Source: Phytohabitans houttuyneae
GTDB taxonomy: Bacteria > Actinomycetota > Actinomycetes > Mycobacteriales > Micromonosporaceae
NCBI RefSeq assembly: GCF_011764425.1
Contig: NZ_BLPF01000001.1
Location: 3,897,001-3,961,000 of the forward strand
Direction of reading: 5' to 3'
Length of the DNA stretch: 64,000 nt
Made by a program: the position numbers and the translations under genes. Below the pieces are notes generated by a model that was given only the letters and a program-made list of their open reading frames with translations, made no database searches and was not told where the DNA came from. This document shows, in pieces, positions 61,431 to 64,000 of this stretch; within the stretch, counting starts at the first letter, position 1; each line of letters opens with the position of its first letter.

Positions 61431-61508
61431 TTTCCGGACCGAACCGTCATTACGCCCTTCCGCCATCGGCGTTGCTGTGCCGACTCACGTCGGCGGAAGG
61501 AGGTTTCC

Positions 61509-62591
61509 ATGTACGTGTCCAAACAGGCCCTCGCCTGGCTCTTCGTGCTCGGCGCGGGCCTTGTCGGCTGGTTGCTGTGGTGGTCGTCGGACCATCGCGG
61601 CGAGCCGGTGGTGGCGGCAGCGGAGCAGCCGGCGGCGCCTCAGCCACAAACCTTGCGGCTCACGATCGTGACCCCGGACGGCGAAACCATCCGAGAAGTG
61701 CCGGTCAGGGCCGGCGCGGCGCCGGACGGCGAAACCACCCGAGAAGTGCCGGTCAAGGCCGCCCCGGCGACCGGCGCGGCGCCTGCCCGGCAGAACGTCG
61801 ACCACGACCTGACGGTGCTCGCCCACGACGGGGCCATCGTCTACGTCGGCGACGACGGCGAGCTCACCGCCAACACCGGCGACGTCCAGTCGAGCGGCGC
61901 GGTGACGATCGACTCCGAGGGCTCGACTCTCCAGACCGGACAGAGCACGGTCACCCTCGCCGCGGATCCAGACCACGCCACGGGGGCGGTCCGGGACGCG
62001 GACGGCGAGGTGGTGAACGAGTTCGCGCCGCACCTCGGCGACCGGGCGGTGGCCATCGCCGGCTACGAGAACCACTCGGTCAACGTTGCCGGCAACGACC
62101 AGATCGTCACGTACGACGACTCGAACGTCTACGTCAACCGCAACGGCGAGATCATGGGAAACACCGGCGACACCGACTCGAGCGGGCTGAACGCCCTCTT
62201 CGTGGTCCGCTCGGTCGTACGCTCCGGCGACTCGGCCGACGCCCCACCCGGGCAGGAGCCGGAGGAGCCCGAGGAGCCGGAGGAAGAGGCGGACCTCGCG
62301 GCCGGGACGCTCGCAGCGACGGGAGGCAGCCCGACCGGCTCCGGCGCGGTGACCGACGATGACGGCGGCACCACGGCCAGTGGCCGCAACCCGCTCGTCA
62401 TCGGCGGCGACGGCTACGACGACCTGGGCATCCGGTCGAGTGGCAACCGCAACGTCGTCACGTACGACGACTCCAACGTGGTCATCGGTGGCACCGGCGG
62501 CGCGATGACGCAGATCGGCGACGCGGACACCGGCGGCGCCGTGGTGATGGCCATCATCGACTCGCACGTCGAGGCCGGCGACGCGTTCTGA
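61509..62591 (+). CDS. membrane-anchored extracellular repeat protein
   Basis: ATG 61509 after GGAAGGAGG. N-terminal signal anchor (ALAWLFVLGAGLVGWLLWW), a duplicated DGETIREVPV/DGETTREVPV motif, then three related segments (HDGAIVYVGDDGELTANTGD, DDSNVYVNRNGEIMGNTGD, DDSNVVIGGTGGAMTQIGD) each followed by a Ser/Gly-rich turn, separated by an acidic EPEEPEEPEEE linker. Acidic, Asp/Gly-rich surface protein of unknown role; the units may form a beta-solenoid. Confidence 0.7.
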   Translation: MYVSKQALAWLFVLGAGLVGWLLWWSSDHRGEPVVAAAEQPAAPQPQTLRLTIVTPDGETIREVPVRAGAAPDGETTREVPVKAAPATGAAPARQNVDHDLTVLAHDGAIVYVGDDGELTANTGDVQSSGAVTIDSEGSTLQTGQSTVTLAADPDHATGAVRDADGEVVNEFAPHLGDRAVAIAGYENHSVNVAGNDQIVTYDDSNVYVNRNGEIMGNTGDTDSSGLNALFVVRSVVRSGDSADAPPGQEPEEPEEPEEEADLAAGTLAATGGSPTGSGAVTDDDGGTTASGRNPLVIGGDGYDDLGIRSSGNRNVVTYDDSNVVIGGTGGAMTQIGDADTGGAVVMAIIDSHVEAGDAF

Positions 62592-62601
62592 CGACGACCT
62601 G

Positions 62602-62635
62602 CGCCCCTGGCCGCACTTCCCATCCGGCCGGGGCG
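62602..62635. terminator. hairpin after the repeat-protein gene
   Basis: CGCCCCTGGCCG (62602-62613) pairs with CGGCCGGGGCG (62625-62635), one bulged T, 11-nt loop, 10 nt past the upstream stop. No U run. Confidence 0.55.
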
Positions 62636-62695
62636 TGTAACGCCGGCGGCACGCCGGTCGCTTCCCCCTGCGGAGGAACAGCCGGGGAGGCACAC

Positions 62696-63283
62696 GTGGC
62701 GGACGAAGGGCAGGCGGGGCGGCATCGAAGGCCGTACTCGCTGCCTGACTGGTTGCCGGACTGGCCGGGGGCACGGGCCTGGCTGCGACAGTGGTGGATC
62801 ACCGTCGTGTCCGGTGGGCTGATCCTGTTGACCGCGGCGGCGGTACTCATGGTGATCGCCGGCCGGGACGGGGGCCGGCCGGCGGATGTCGCGTTCGCCG
62901 CCGCGGCCCCTTCCGACGTGCCGGCGACGCCCACTGTCGACGAGCCCGCGCCCGTGGTCACGACGGTCGCACCGCCCACGCCCTCGGCCTCGCCGACCCC
63001 GCGCCGCAGGCCGGTCAACCCCATCGACCGGCTCGCCGCGGTCGCCGTGACGGCGCAACAGCTTGTCGAGAGCGGTGACCTGGACCGCCGCGCCGGGCGG
63101 GAGATCCTGCGCACACTCGCCACGATCAGCGTCGCCGTCCGTGACGGCCGGACCGATCGGGCCGCCGAGAGGCTGCGTGAGCTGGAGAATCGCCTCGGTG
63201 AGCTGCGCGAGGACGGCAAGCTCAGCCGGGCCGGCTTCGTGGCGCTGGACGTCCTCCAACCGATCATCAGCTCGCTGCGCTGA
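62696..63283 (+). CDS. membrane-anchored protein with helical extracellular domain
   Basis: GTG 62696 after GGGGAGG. 195 aa: cytoplasmic basic leader, TM helix (VVSGGLILLTAAAVLMVIAG), Pro/Thr-rich linker (APPTPSASPTPRRRP) and a helical domain (NPIDRLAAVAVTAQQLVESG, LRELENRLGELREDGKLSRA) similar to FIMAH/FIVAR-type helical bundles. Extracellular; ligand unknown. Confidence 0.65.
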   Translation: MADEGQAGRHRRPYSLPDWLPDWPGARAWLRQWWITVVSGGLILLTAAAVLMVIAGRDGGRPADVAFAAAAPSDVPATPTVDEPAPVVTTVAPPTPSASPTPRRRPVNPIDRLAAVAVTAQQLVESGDLDRRAGREILRTLATISVAVRDGRTDRAAERLRELENRLGELREDGKLSRAGFVALDVLQPIISSLR

Positions 63284-63354
63284 GCCACGGCGCGGGTTCA
63301 CAGTTCGGCCGGTTGGGTACTGCGAGGTTGTTCCCCCAACCAAGGAGGCCCCTC

Positions 63355-63594
63355 ATGGGTATCGGAGCCTGCGTCTTTCTCATCGCGGTCGGCGCGATTC
63401 TCACCTTCGCGGTCGACGCCACCGTCGGCGGACTCGACATCGACGTCGTCGGCTGGATCCTGATGGGCGCCGGCGTGCTCGGCCTTGTCGTGACGATGAT
63501 GATCTGGGGCAACCGCCGCCGGACCGTGGTCGCCGAGGAGCCGGTTGAGTACCGGCGGGTCGAGGAACGCCGGGACGTCGCCCCGCCGCTCTGA
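63355..63594 (+). CDS. DUF6458-like small membrane protein
   Basis: ATG 63355 after AAGGAGG. 79 aa: MGIGACVFLIAVGAILTFAV opens with the first of two TM helices; the second starts VGWILMGAGVLGLVVTMMIW; a charged tail follows. Pattern and length match a widespread actinobacterial family of unknown function. Confidence 0.75.
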   Translation: MGIGACVFLIAVGAILTFAVDATVGGLDIDVVGWILMGAGVLGLVVTMMIWGNRRRTVVAEEPVEYRRVEERRDVAPPL

Positions 63595-63722
63595 CAAAAG
63601 GTCGGCTGGGGCGAGGACCTCGGTTACCTGGGGCACCGAGTTCGATTCAGGCGATCCCACCCCAGCCGACACCTGCATCAGCGTTCCCACACCCCCTCGC
63701 GTTACTCCCCAGGAGATTTCTC

Positions 63723-64000
63723 ATGTCTGAGCCGGCACGCCGGCACGGGCGGACCGTCGGCAGGGCGGCGGTCCGCCGAACCGTGGCCCGAGCCAACCCA
63801 CAAGTGACCCGACGACCTGCGGCGCGAGGCGTCGCCGAGCCGATCGACACGTCGACCCGGCCGGTGCCTCCGCCCGATGCCACCGCCCCGATATTCGTCG
63901 ACCACTCCGGGCGGCGGGCCCGCGTGCTGCGCCGGGTCGCGTACAGCCTTGTCCTGATCGCCCTCGCCCTGCTCGCGCTGCTGTGGCTGAGCCAGGCCTC
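63723..64000 (+). CDS. N-terminus of a membrane protein, cut by the window edge
   Basis: ATG 63723 after AGGAGATT. 92 codons are visible: a long basic, Pro/Arg-rich cytoplasmic leader, then a TM helix starting VAYSLVLIALALLALLWLSQ at the very edge. Identity cannot be judged. Confidence 0.6.
   Translation, partial: MSEPARRHGRTVGRAAVRRTVARANPQVTRRPAARGVAEPIDTSTRPVPPPDATAPIFVDHSGRRARVLRRVAYSLVLIALALLALLWLSQA

Overview
The window is uniformly very GC-rich. It uses GTG and TTG starts freely, has actinobacterial-type promoters (TTGNNN - 17 bp - TANNNT) driving apparently leaderless genes, and carries actinobacterial families (DUF6458, TerC, S15 peptidase, bacterial-type KatG). The host is therefore a high-GC actinomycete; Micromonosporaceae or a relative is my inference, not a proof.

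Positions 1 to about 41,107 are the integrase-proximal part of a tRNA-integrated prophage or phage-like element that continues past the left edge. The right end is a 42-nt copy of the 3' half of a tRNA-Lys(UUU)-type gene (41065-41106) with no 5' half beside it. A tyrosine integrase (39514-40917) reads away from it. Next come an XRE/excisionase control region (38.3-39.5 kb, divergent promoters, many GCGAAG half-sites), a DNA-modification pair (C5-methyltransferase and a DpdA/TGT-like transglycosylase, 34.2-37.1 kb) and a block of membrane genes around a hyaluronan-synthase-like GT2 glycosyltransferase (30.7-34.2 kb). A phosphatase, an XRE repressor and small proteins follow. A second control region at 28.2-28.4 kb separates these from a leftward run of DNA-metabolism genes: AAA_24 ATPase, SF1 helicase, HNH, RusA, endonuclease VII, Gp37/68-like, DUF4326, ASCH, clamp-like protein and PD-(D/E)XK protein. 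A third control region (14.4-14.5 kb) precedes the replisome organizer with iteron-like repeats inside it, a DnaC-like loader, DnaB, a DEDDh exonuclease, an FtsK-gamma-like protein, an HD phosphohydrolase and a DUF550 dNTP pyrophosphohydrolase. Most neighbours overlap by 1-8 nt (ATGA/GTGA/TGATG), so translation is coupled over long stretches. No capsid, tail, terminase, lysis or conjugation gene is visible; these would lie left of position 1.

From 41.2 kb the sequence is ordinary chromosome: a DUF1801 protein; a copper theme (PHM-like copper monooxygenase lipoprotein, then a CsoR-type operator and a CopB-type P-ATPase) bracketed by two copies of an unusual repeat; TerC with a probable yybP-ykoY Mn riboswitch; a secreted coiled-coil M15-like hydrolase; katG; a secreted S15 peptidase; a membrane protein; a three-subunit xanthine-dehydrogenase-family operon (YagTSR-like) divergent from a LuxR/LAL regulator; and small membrane or surface proteins to the right edge.

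Six genes (five in the element plus katG) are each broken by an apparent indel at or next to a short G/C run, and in five of them adding one base restores a sensible protein. Because katG shares the pattern, assembly or sequencing indels explain this at least as well as biological decay.
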